A stretch of 64,000 bases of DNA from Nageia nagi (taxonomy: Eukaryota; Pinophyta), in contig JBITNC010000001.1 in assembly GCA_050084985.1 (NCBI GenBank), forward strand, positions 149,172,001 to 149,236,000, in the 5' to 3' direction. Positions within the stretch are counted from its first letter, which is position 1. Each line of letters starts with the position of its first letter. The position numbers were made by a program, and so were the translations under genes. The notes beneath the pieces were generated by a model. That model searched no databases. It saw only the letters and a list, made by a program, of their open reading frames with translations, and had not been told where the DNA came from. Positions 1-9,905 of the stretch are shown here, in pieces.

Positions 1-156
1 GTGCATAGATTGAGAATAGAGAACTAGTTGTGGATGTACTCCCAAGGAGGGAGGAACCACATTATATTTGTGTTATCTTGTGTGAATGGTGTTATATTGA
101 ATAATTGAGTTTCCTAGTCTTGGACTTTGAGAATTAGAGTAGGTCTAATTCCTTCA
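1..156 (+). repeat. 3' part of the 5' LTR of Copia-A
   Basis: Colinear with 8578-8733 over all 156 bases, with two mismatches (A/G near base 105 and T/C near base 127). It ends in CA, two bases before the primer-binding site. Confidence 0.95.
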
Positions 157-158
157 AT

Positions 159-170
159 TGGTATCAGAGC
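159..170 (+). other. Primer-binding site of Copia-A
   Basis: TGGTATCAGAGC lies two bases after the LTR end. It is the usual plant Copia sequence complementary to the 3' end of initiator methionine tRNA, which primes minus-strand synthesis. Element H has the same core and the same two-base spacing. Confidence 0.9.
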
Positions 171-748
171 TTGGTGTGGAAGCTCTTCTTCTACATCTTG
201 GAGGTTCTTCATCCCTCTTCATTCCTCATCTTACACCCCATTGGTGAGGTAAAACTAAGAGAAGGTATAAATTTCTTCCTCATTTGTTTATCTTATGGAT
301 TATTGCATTAGATACTAACATATTTTGTGAGATATTGGAGCTTTTTTTTTTTTGCAAAATATGATCAAAATGGCAATGCAAGCATTTTTTATACTAACCT
401 CTTATGTTAGTAGCATTTTTTTTACAAAATGCTTAATACATGATATACCTTTTAAGAGGATACTATGTAATGCAAATATTTTTACTAACATTTTGTTTGT
501 TAGTAGCATTGATTAATAACTCTATTACAAGCATTGCCAAGGTGTAATATTTACATAATACTTTATTTTTCTCTAAATTTTTGCAAAAATTTTAATGCAA
601 ATAGAGGGAAATAATTTTAAAGGCAATTTATTTAAAGCAAATATGGGAGAAATATTTTTTTAAAGATGTAACATATTTAAAAAAAAGAAGAAAAAAAAAG
701 GGAAATGGGCGCAATATTTTTTTTGCAAAGTTTAATAAACATTTTAAT

Positions 749-870
749 GTGGAGGAACATAAAATGCCTCGTCGAAATACAACTCTATGGACTGCAATAC
801 TCGAGGGATATGCACAAAATGGATACATTGAAAGGGTATACGAATTGTTTGATAGAATAGCCTTGTTAAT
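749..870 (+). pseudogene. PPR gene fragment inside the Copia-A leader
   Basis: Reads as about 37 residues of a plant pentatricopeptide-repeat protein: a MPRRN start, an LWTAILEGYAQNG core and a YELFDRI end. This is the common MPxRNxxSWTAMIxGYAQNG...ELFDxM repeat of PLS-class PPR proteins, which bind organelle RNA. Only about one repeat is present, with no signal peptide or further repeats in frame, so it is a captured or inserted scrap and not a gene. It differs from the PPR arrays at 41 and 54 kb, which have a collapsed unit. Confidence 0.75.
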
Positions 871-1094
871 AAAAACCATAGCCAACATAGAGTCCCCAGC
901 CATGAGCGCCTACGTAGCCAGTTCTGCCCACACCAACTAGCACACGTAGCACATGATCGCATTCCACGTAGCCCAAGAGTCATTATTTCATACAAGAGTC
1001 TTGAGTAGCTACATCACTTGCTATTTGTGCTTGGTGCCACATACATTTTCTATAGCTGCTTAACTATGCTTTTGGCATTGATCAAGATCTATAA

Positions 1095-1175
1095 ATGGAG
1101 GCCCTGGGAAACCGATGCCCTGGTTGTCTTTGTCATGACTATGATCATGCAATCCCTTATTCTAAGGGTGGTAAA
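1095..1175 (+). pseudogene. HNH-nuclease-like gene fragment inside the Copia-A leader
   Basis: Twenty-seven codons read MEALGNRCPGCLCHDYDHAI followed by PYSKGGK. CPGC supplies a Cys-x2-Cys pair (codons at 1116 and 1125) and DYDH...SKGG resembles the active-site region of plant HNH-domain proteins (family recognition from memory, no search). Similarity appears to stop at the second Gly of SKGG, where the DNA reads GGTGGTAAAG. That could be an exon end followed by an intron donor, which would mean genomic rather than mRNA capture. This last point is inference. Confidence 0.5.
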
Positions 1176-3323
1176 GCATTGTGGAAAATTTCCAAGTTCT
1201 ACAGCTGTCACCTCCCTCCACATCTACTCTCCTCCCTCACCAGTTGCACCTTCTTCTCCTCCCTCTGGTTCAAGAATGTAATATGTTTATGCTTAGGTTC
1301 ACAAAACATTTATGCTTCAAGATCTTAATATGTTTAAGATTGTAATGCATTTGTGCTTAAGTTCAAGCCCCTCCACGTATAATAAGTCAAGTAGCTAGTC
1401 GTTCACTTTATGTCATATCATGTCAATAACTCAATTTATTATCTATGAACATCTAAGAGTCATTTTACTAGCAAACATCATTCTACCGATGATTGTACCT
1501 GCAAGTTTGACTTACTATACTATGTTCACTTAATACTTCTATTATGTATGTTGCATTTCTCTATATATCTATTGTGCATTTCTCCATTTATAAAGTGTGG
1601 GTACAGACTTGAATAGGCCTTACCAATTCACTTCTTGCATTTACTTCAAAACAATAAACAAAACATAAATGAACACCAAATCCTATGTTGTATTGTTCAT
1701 ATATTTACTCACGCACATTCACTTCTAGGGCATGTGAAAGCTTACATAGCCATGGACACTTAGTTTAGGCTTAATATTCATTGTTATTCTCCTTGACGTT
1801 GCCCTCCTTAGAATACAATTGGAGGTTCTTTTTTCTTTTGTGCATTAATTTTTTTGTTGACTAAATGCACTTCCAAAAGCAACATATGCTCCTTCTTGGT
1901 AAAGGAAGGGTAGCCATCCTTTTTTTTACCTAAAGCATTTATTTTGTTTGACTTGGAGTAATTTTTTGTTTACTTGGAATGCTTTGGTAAAAGTAGCATT
2001 AAATATGCATGTAGTAGGGGTATGGGTCTCCTTCTTTTTCCATTTAATTCTTGGAGACTTGGTAAGTAGTGAATATTTTTAACTTATTTCTACAATAAGG
2101 TCAAAAATATTTTTAAGTTAAACTTAGCTTACCTTTTTAAAAATGCTAGAATATTTTTAATATTGCATGTTTAATTTACTAAGGTGCACATGCAATTTCT
2201 AGAATGCCAACCTCTTAGCATTTTTTTCTCTAAGTATGGTAATTTACTTAGGAAAAACATTTTTTTAGTAAAAATTTGCTAAGGTAATCTAAGTATGCTA
2301 TTTTTTTAAGTAAACAAGGGAAATTTACTTAAAATACATTTTTAGCATACAAGTTTTTAGGGATAAAACTTTAAGTGAAAAGGGGGGAATTTGTATAATT
2401 TTTACTTAAAACTTTATCTAGATCTTGCATGCTAAATTTGTAATGCATGCATCTTAATCTTGTTTGAGGAATAAAGCATGCTTAGTACTTAAAATTTTAA
2501 GTTAAATAATGCATGATGCATGTTTATTACTTAATTTTTAATTCATGGAATAATGCATGTTAAGTTATGGATTAATGCTAAGTAGGACTAAGTATTTTTT
2601 TTTAAATTCATTAAAATGATTGAATGAATTTATGAAATTGAGCAAAGTATGCAAAATGTAAAATGTCCTTTAGGGGTTAGTACAAAACCCATTGGACTTT
2701 TAAGGTTTTTGCATAATTGCTTTATACTTGCAAAACACAAAATATTGAAAGTAACCCCTAAAATGAACACATCCACATGTACTTTTTCACAACATGACTT
2801 ATTTGGGGAGCCATGAGGGGAGGATAGGGTAGACTGGAGCCCTTTTTAGTTCGAAGAGCCAAGTGGTGGTAATTCCATCTTAATTGCCCCTAATACCTCT
2901 GTTGGATTGGACATAACTCTATTAGGTGGATAGGCATGTGTGTAGTGATACCACATGTCCGCACGTCCATGCAAGGATTATCTTGATAAACTAGGAGGAA
3001 AATTGAAAACCTTAAACAAGATAATTAAAATGGCCAGTCCAAGATACGTCAGATCCTTAGAAAATAGTTGGTACTTCTCCTTGTGAGAGTATATTACTGA
3101 CCAAGGTGAACTGGTTGAGGACTGGTAGTACTTGGGCTCCACCTTGTGGGCATCCAGGTGAAGGCCTAATTCTATACAAGAAAATAACCTCAACTTTATC
3201 CTTCTACGGATCTTGGTTTATAAGTTTGCACATTTGGGACATGTTTACTTATCAATGTTTTATTTGTATAGATGGTAAATTGTAAAATTTTCATTCTTAT
3301 TACATATTTACTTTTGTGTAGCA

Positions 3324-6300
3324 ATGGTTGAAACCTTAATACCCAAGCATATACTTGATGGTTCCAACTTTGGCATATGGGAACCTCGTATGAAAGCTGA
3401 GTTACAAGTAAGGAAGCTATGGCAAACAGTTAATGAAGACATGGTCACTCCTACAGATGAGAAGGCTCTTGAAATCTACAACTCAAAGAATGAGTTAGCA
3501 ACTTCAATGATTTATCATGCAGTTTTAGATGACATACTTCTCATGATCTCTTCTTCGACATCAACAAAGGAACCTTGGGATAGGCTAAAGAAAATTTACC
3601 TTGGGTCAAAATTTTCAAGGAGGTTCACTATTCTATAAAAGTTGTTGCAATATCGTCAAGGTGAAGATGAAAGTGCTTCTATCTACTTGAACAAAATCAT
3701 TGACCTCAGGACACAACTGGTTGGTTGTGGGTGCAACTGGATCAATGATGAGTTCATGGTATTCATCATTCTTCAAAGCCTTTCTACAAAGTTCAATAAC
3801 TTTGTCACAGTTATGGAGACTAGGCTCGATGATGAAGAAGATGTCATCTCTCTTGATAACCTTTCTAGACTCCATCTGAAGCATGAGGAAACTTTGAATA
3901 AGAAAATGTTGAACCTTTCTCCAAAGGACAATAACATTGCTCTAGGAGCAACCAAAATGCCTTTCAAAAAGAAGTTCAAACATTATAAATTCAAAGATAA
4001 CAAATCCTCATCTACCTTCAGGAAGCATGAGCAAAAGGGCAACAATAATGACAACTTCAAGCAAAGGAATGACAAAGCTGGATCAAGCAATCCAACACCT
4101 CAGGAAAAGTTTGATGGAAATTGTAACTTTTGTGGCATCTTTGGGCACAAAGAGTATGATTGTCATAAAAATAAATTTGCTCAAAAAGGCAAGGGAAATG
4201 CAAATGTGAGAAATTTCAATAATAAAAAGAAGAACAAGCATGCTGCTACTGTTGCCTACTACTCAATGACTCAAACTATTTCAAATGATTGGATTGTTGA
4301 TTTAGGATGCACTAATCACATGTGTTATGAAAAGGATAAGTTTGAAAACTTTTATAAGTACAAGAAGGATGCAATTGTGATAGGTGATAATACAGTCCTT
4401 GATGTTCAAGGAATAAGGAGTGTGAAGATTCATGGAAAGGTTCTTGATAATGTCTTTTATGTGCTTAAACTAAGGATGAATCTTATCTCCGTAATTCAGA
4501 TTACAAGGAAAGGATGCTCATTTGAGTTTACCTCACACTCCTAGTGTGTTAAGAAAGGACTTGCCACCTTGATGAAAGGATCAATAAAGGATGACCTTTA
4601 TATTGTGGATTAAATTCCTTCAAATATTTGTCTTGCTGCAAATGTTTATTCAAAGGGTAATCTTTGGCATCAATGATTAGGGCACCTTAACCACAAGAGT
4701 ATTCAAGATATGAAAAATAAAGAACTTATGGAAGGTTTACCTAATATTACACCCACAATTGGTCTTTGTGAAAGGTGCATTCTAGGAAAGATGAATAGGT
4801 AAAAGTTTGAAAAAGATAAGGCAACTCGGGCTACTCGTCCTCTTCAACTTGTGCATTCAAATTTGATGGGTCCGTTTCAGACTAAGTCTCTAGGGGGAGC
4901 TTCTTATGTTCTGACCTTCATTGATGACTTCAGTAGGATGGCATTTGGTTATCTACTTGAGCATAAGGATCAAACTTTTGATAGGTTTAAAGACTTCAAG
5001 GATCTTGTTGAAAATCAAACTGATTTTAAGATCAAGATGCTGAGATCTGATAATGGGGGTGAGTATAATAGCAATGAGTTTAACAACTATTGTGTTAAAC
5101 ATGGGATCAAATGGAAATTCATAATCCCTTACACCCCTCAGCAAAATGGAGTTGCTAAAAGGAAAAATCAAACCATTATGGAAATGGCAAGGTGCATGTT
5201 GGGTAACCTTCCTAGTTTCTTATGGGGTGAAGCTGTTCAAACTGCTATTCACACCCTAAATAGGTGTCCTACTAAAGTAGTTGAAGGTAAAACTCCATAT
5301 GAAGCATGGAAAGGAAAGAAACCTAACATCTCACACTTTAGGGTCTTCAGTTGTGATGCATTTGCCTTCATTACCTTAGAGAAAAGAAAGAAGTTGGATA
5401 AAAGATTAGAAAAATGCATCTTTATGGGGTATGATAATCAGCATAGAGGTTACAGGCTCTACTCCTCATCCCATAAAATAGTCTTTGTTTCTAGGGATGT
5501 CAAGTTCAATGAACTTCCTAAGGATATGACTTCTCATGCTGAGGTGTCTGATTCAGATGATTCTTCACCTACACCTAACTAGTTGGATGATCATGTAAGG
5601 AAGTCACCACAAGAGCAAAATTCTTCAGCTCAGAGAATTACAAGAAGTATGACCTTGAATAAATCTTTATTTGCCAAAATTGATAATATGAATGAGCCAT
5701 CAACCTTCAAAGAAGCTTCCAAGCAAGAGTGTTGGATGGAAGCTATGAAAGTTGAGTATGAGGCACTCATGAAAAATGAAACTTGGGATTTGGTTCCTTA
5801 TCCCAATGAGAAAAATGTGATTGGAAATAAATGGATATACAAGGTCAAGTACAATTTTGATGGAGAAATTAAAAAATACAAAGCAAGGTTAGTGGCCAAA
5901 GGATTTGCTTAGAAATATGGTATTGATTATGAGGAAACCTTTGCTCCTGTGGCCAAGATGCCTACTATCAGGATAATCCTTGCTCTTTCTGTAGCTCAAG
6001 GATGGAAAGTTTTTCAACTTGATGTCAAGGGTGCATTTCTCAATGGTGACTTGGATGTAGAAATCTACATGAATCAACCAGAAGGATTTATTCCAGAAGG
6101 AAAAGAGTCTCTTGTGTGTAAGCTAAAGAAGTCTCTGTATGGACTTAAGAAAGCACCTAGAGCATGGTACAAGAAAATTTTAGGATTCTTTGTAGATATT
6201 GGTTTTTCTAAGTGCTTCTCTGACTCAGATCTCTATGTACTCAATCAAGGAAAAGATGTGGTCTTAATTCTCCTTTATGTGGATGATCTTTTCATAACAG

Positions 6301-7241
6301 GCAATAATATTTAAATCATCCAAAAGTGCATATCCAAACTGAAGGCAACATTTGAAATGATTGATCTAGGTCTATTGCATTACTATCTTGGGATGTAAGT
6401 ATACCAACACAAAGATTGTACTTATCTTAGTCAATCTAAGTATATATCAGACATCTTGCAAAAGTTTGGAATGGAGGAGTGTAGATATGTTGTAATACCT
6501 ATTTCTCCTAGAATCGTTGTATCTTTGAGCTCAGATTCTCAGTTAGTTGATGCTATAGCTTATAGGCAATTGATTGATAGTCTTCTGTATCTAACTATCT
6601 CTCAACCTGATATTGCCTTTGCAGTGAATCTGATGGCACGATTCATGCAAAAACCATATGTTGAACACCTCAATGCTATTAAGCAAATCTTGAGGTAGGT
6701 GAAAGGGACAAAGGATCTTGCTCTTAAGTATTCCAAAGTGCCCTCAATTATTCTCTCTGGGTTCTCAAATTCTGATTATGGGGGAGATAGAGATGACAGA
6801 AAATCAACCTCTACATATGTGTTCAGCATTGGTTCAGGTGCTATCTCTTGGGCTTCCAAGAAGCAACCTACTGTGACTCTTTCTACCACTAAAGCTAAAT
6901 ATCGATCCATGTCTTTTGCCGCCCAAGAAGCTATTTGGCTGAGGCATCTTCTAAACGAAATTAGGTATAAGCAAAATGGCCCATCTCTTATTTCTTTAGA
7001 CAATCAATTAGCTATCTCTTTGGCTAAGAATCCTATGTTCCATCAGAGAACCAAACATGTGGAAATCCAAGCCCATTTTATCAGGGAGAATATTATAGAT
7101 GACATCATACACTTTGAGTATTGTCCATCTACTAAAAACTCCACTGATTTATTCACCAAGCCCCTTCCTGAAGCTCAGTTCAGCAAGCTTAGGGATTCTC
7201 TCGGGTTGGTGAAGTTGCCCTCAAGGGGGAGTGAAGTTTGA
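3324..7241 (+). pseudogene. Copia-A gag-pol polyprotein, full length with ten stops
   Basis: One frame of 1306 codons, a usual Copia length, with no frameshift. Domains: gag from 3324; CCHC zinc knuckle (CNFC...GH...C) near 4115-4160; protease WIVDLG at 4290-4307; pre-integrase HHCC (LWH...LGH...CERC) 4660-4785; integrase core 4851-5200 with SDNGG at 5046; RT 5740-6450 with intact YVDD at 6276-6287; RNase H 6745-6960; end LPSRGSEV. Internal stops are at 3636, 4542, 4611, 4674, 4800, 5580, 5910, 6312, 6396 and 6696. Nearly all sit where Gln or Arg would be expected, so CAA, CAG or CGA became a stop. Catalytic losses: protease DSG to DLG (4302), integrase first Asp to Asn (4860) and Glu to Lys (5157), RNase H STEAEY region with two Lys (6891, 6897). 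It cannot encode working enzymes. Confidence 0.95.
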
Positions 7242-7315
7242 ACTTTTGTTAGTGATGACAACTTCACCTCTAAGAGGCTCTTGTTGTTGTTATTATAGTG
7301 TGTGTTGATTATGAT

Positions 7316-7780
7316 ATACCTCCATGGTAAGTTTTCTCTACATGACAAACTTGTTGTATATTTTTATACCTTCATGGTAAGTTTGCTCTGCGTGACAAAC
7401 TTGTTGTACATTTTATACCTCCATGGTAAGTTTGCTCTGCATGACAAACTTGTTGTACATTTTTATACCTCTATGGTAAGTTTTCTCTATGTGACAAACT
7501 TATTGTACATTTTATACCTCCATGGTGAGTTTGCTCTACATGACAAACTTATTATACATTTTTATACCTCCATGGTAAGTTTGCTCTACGTGACAAACTT
7601 GTTGTACATTTTATACCTCTATGGTAAGTTTGCTCTGCATAAGAAACTTGTTGTACAATTTTTTGAGCATATAATTAATATACCTCCATGGTAAGTTCGC
7701 TCTGCATGAGGAACTTATTGTACATTTTATACCTCCATGGTAAGTTTGCTCTGCATGAGAAACTTGTATAATTTTTTATG
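7316..7780 (+). repeat. Tandem array, ~50-bp units alternating 50 and 49 bp
   Basis: Nine units beginning ATACCTCCATGGTAAGTTTG, starting at 7316, 7366, 7415, 7465, 7514, 7564, 7613, 7680 and 7729. The first six alternate 50, 49, 50, 49, 50, 49 bp, so the real unit is a 99-bp dimer. Unit 7 has an insertion. The array lies between the pol stop and the polypurine tract. A 130-codon open frame crosses it (7302-7694) because 99 is divisible by three. Its peptide simply repeats, and I do not regard it as a gene. Confidence 0.93.
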
Positions 7781-8246
7781 CTCTGTTAATAATCAACACA
7801 TGTCTATATACAACAGGTGACTATGAGTGATGGCTTGGCATCTCTGTGATGACTTATAGTGCACCATTGATTAGTTATTTAAAATATGGCATTATTTGAT
7901 TCTCTTATTTGAATATATGATGCATCTAACTGATTTTGTTCATGAGTTACTTGTAGCATGCAGGATCTTCTTCAAAAATGTAGGTTACTCCCCTTGTGTA
8001 AGCAAGCTCATGGAGACTCACATGTCAGCTTAAAGTTGATCGACTACTATGTACAGTGAAACCAGTTGTGGTTAATGATTGTATTGTAAACCATTTTTAT
8101 CAAATGGTAATGTAGTGAGTCTCAAACTAGTTCTCAAAAAGATTCTCAAATATGTAAATGTTCTCATCTCCACTTGTATCTCTATGGAGGAGAACTCTCT
8201 CTTACTCTCTCTCTTCTCTCTTCTATGCTCTATCCCAATATTGCAT
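7781..8246 (+). other. 3' non-coding region of Copia-A
   Basis: No reading frame of note. It ends with a CT-rich tract (about 8198-8226) just before the polypurine tract. Confidence 0.6.
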
Positions 8247-8256
8247 TAAGGGGGAG
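8247..8256 (+). other. Polypurine tract of Copia-A
   Basis: TAAGGGGGAG directly precedes the TGTTAG start of the 3' LTR. This is the plus-strand primer site. Confidence 0.9.
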
Positions 8257-8733
8257 TGTTAGAATTTGTAATGAAATATTGTGAATATATAAACTCCTTA
8301 TAAATTAATTAATCACTTAAAGGATATGTGGATACCTTAAGGGATTAATTGAATTATTTATTATGTGTGGACTTTGACCTTACCATGGGGTTAGTTGGTA
8401 GGTTAAAGTTAGGTCATACATTTATTGTAACCCTAACCTTACCCTTGGGTTAAAGGGAGGTTAGGGAGGTGCTCTCAAGCTATAAATAGAGGGCCTCTCC
8501 TCTTGTAACACAACTAAGATTTAGAGTAAGATTACTCTACTAGTTTGTGTAGGAGAGGAAGAGAATTGTAGTAAGAGGTGCATAGATTGAGAATAGAGAA
8601 CTAGTTGTGGATGTACTCCCAAGGAGGGAGGAACCACATTATATTTGTGTTATCTTGTGTGAATGGTGTTATGTTGAATAATTGAGTTTCCTAGTCTTGG
8701 ACCTTGAGAATTAGAGTAGGTCTAATTCCTTCA
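8257..8733 (+). repeat. 3' LTR of Copia-A (477 bp)
   Basis: Starts TGTTAG and ends CTTCA, so it has TG...CA ends. It contains a TATA box at 8481 and, upstream of it, a hairpin-forming stretch at 8431-8466 with CCCTAACCT and AGGTTAGGG arms. The same CCCTTGGGTWAAAGGG core occurs in the Copia-E LTR. Confidence 0.95.
8481..8487 (+). promoter_or_regulatory. TATA box in the Copia-A LTR
   Basis: TATAAAT in CTATAAATAGAGGG, the usual LTR promoter form. Matching boxes occur in the Copia-E LTR (53101-53107, - strand) and in both element H LTRs. Confidence 0.75.
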
Positions 8734-9905
8734 TTGATATGGGTGGCATTAAATATATTTGGTTCCTCTTTTCCATCCATGGATGATAACCTATATGCTT
8801 CTAAACCTGTTGCTTCTATGACCATAAATGGACCCAACTAATTGGGTTTGAATTTTCCTTTTTCTTCATCATTTATTGTTGTCTTAATTTTATTTTCTTT
8901 AAGCACTAAATCTCCCACTTTGAATTATTTTGCTTTTATATTTTTTCTAAATGCTCTCTTGAGTTTTGCATGGTAAAATTTTTGATGTTCAATAGCTCTA
9001 ATGCTCTTTTCATATAACAATTCTAGCTATTGTAATCTTGCTTTTCTTGCATCTTCATCTGGATTATCATAGTGTAAGGAAATCCTAAGGGAAGGGATTT
9101 CTAATTCTAATGGGACAATGGCTTCATTCCCATATAATAATGAAAATGGTGTTTCTCTAGTGGCTGTATAAATGCTGGTTCTATATGCCCATACTGCATA
9201 TGGTAATTGGTCATGCCAATCATTCTTGTATTTATCTCATGTTTTGGTGAGAATGCACTTAATTATCTTATTTGTAGCTTCAAATTGACCATTTCCTTAA
9301 GGGTAATATACTAAAAAAAATATTTTCACAATATGGAACTTCTTACAAAATGCTTTCATGTCCTTACCTTTAAAATTTGGACCATTTTCTATGATCAACC
9401 TTTGTGGTACACTAAATCTTGTGATGATATTTTCAGTAAGGAATGTGATTATTTTTTCTTGATTAACTAATTTCATTAGGATAGCCTCCATCCACTTAGT
9501 AGTAAACTCTGTAGTTGTGATGATAAATTTGTTCCCTTACCTCAAGTGAGGATTAATCATGCCAATCAAATCTATGCCCCAAGTAGCAAATGGCCATGGA
9601 GAAATAATAGAGTGCAATTCTTATATTGGTTATTTTTCTAAATTTGCATGTTTTTGGCATTGCAAATAAGTTTTTACATGAGCTTTATAATCTTCTTCCA
9701 TAGTAGGCCAATAATAACCAATCCTTAAAATTTTGGTGTATATTACTTTTGTATAAAAGTGACCACCACATAAACCATAATGAGCATGTTTTAAGGTAGT
9801 AGCCATCTCATCTCATGTCAAACATCTTAGCAAAGCACCATCAAATAACCTCTTATATAAAACCTCTTCAATGATGACTATTTTATTACAGTTCACTTCA
9901 ATCTT
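8734..9905 (-). pseudogene. Ty3 integrase fragment (C-terminal half of pol)
   Basis: Read right to left: a KIVIIEEVLYKRLFDGALLR stretch typical of the segment before integrase (about 9905-9840), an HHCC region ending YLQCQKH (about 9650-9780), the core with ITRFSVPQ and NGPNFKGKDMKAFC (9297-9491), and the C-terminal tail LGPF...AYRLSSMDG...NATHI ending exactly at 8734. The first Cys of the zinc pair is Tyr (9666-9668). Several stops are present. The tail is cut where the Copia-A 3' LTR begins. RT and protease are missing: the sequence above 9905 is a different decayed coding block. Confidence 0.88.

Larger units (their letters stand above)
157..3323 (+). other. Long untranslated leader of Copia-A
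   Basis: About 3.2 kb separates the primer-binding site from the first gag codon. The outer parts (roughly 280-700 and 2030-3320) look by eye like the reverse complement of the Copia-E leader at 51300-52805, for example the T-rich stretches and the run around 2650-2770. The middle (roughly 700-2030) has no counterpart there and carries host-gene-like fragments. No long reading frame of its own is convincing. Confidence 0.7.
1..8733 (+). mobile_element. Copia-A, LTR retrotransposon (left end outside the window)
   Basis: A Ty1/Copia element whose 5' LTR is cut by the window edge. In order it shows the last 156 bp of the 5' LTR, a primer-binding site, a long leader, a gag-pol frame (gag, protease, integrase, reverse transcriptase, RNase H), a tandem-repeat zone, a polypurine tract and a full 3' LTR. 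The visible 5' LTR matches the end of the 3' LTR with no indel and only two differences, both transitions. The element abuts the C-terminal end of an older Ty3 integrase at 8734, so it inserted into or beside that element. The left target duplication is outside the window and cannot be checked. Confidence 0.93.

Noticed and set aside
1018-1281. 87-codon frame overlapping the HNH-like piece
   Set aside because: It is in another frame and has no recognisable content; the HNH-like motif is read in the frame starting at 1095.
7302-7694. 130-codon open frame across the Copia-A tandem repeat
   Set aside because: It is open only because the 99-bp repeat keeps the frame; the peptide is a plain repetition and sits downstream of the pol stop.
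8198-8226. CT-rich tract as a separate feature
   Set aside because: Short and imperfect; treated as part of the Copia-A 3' region.
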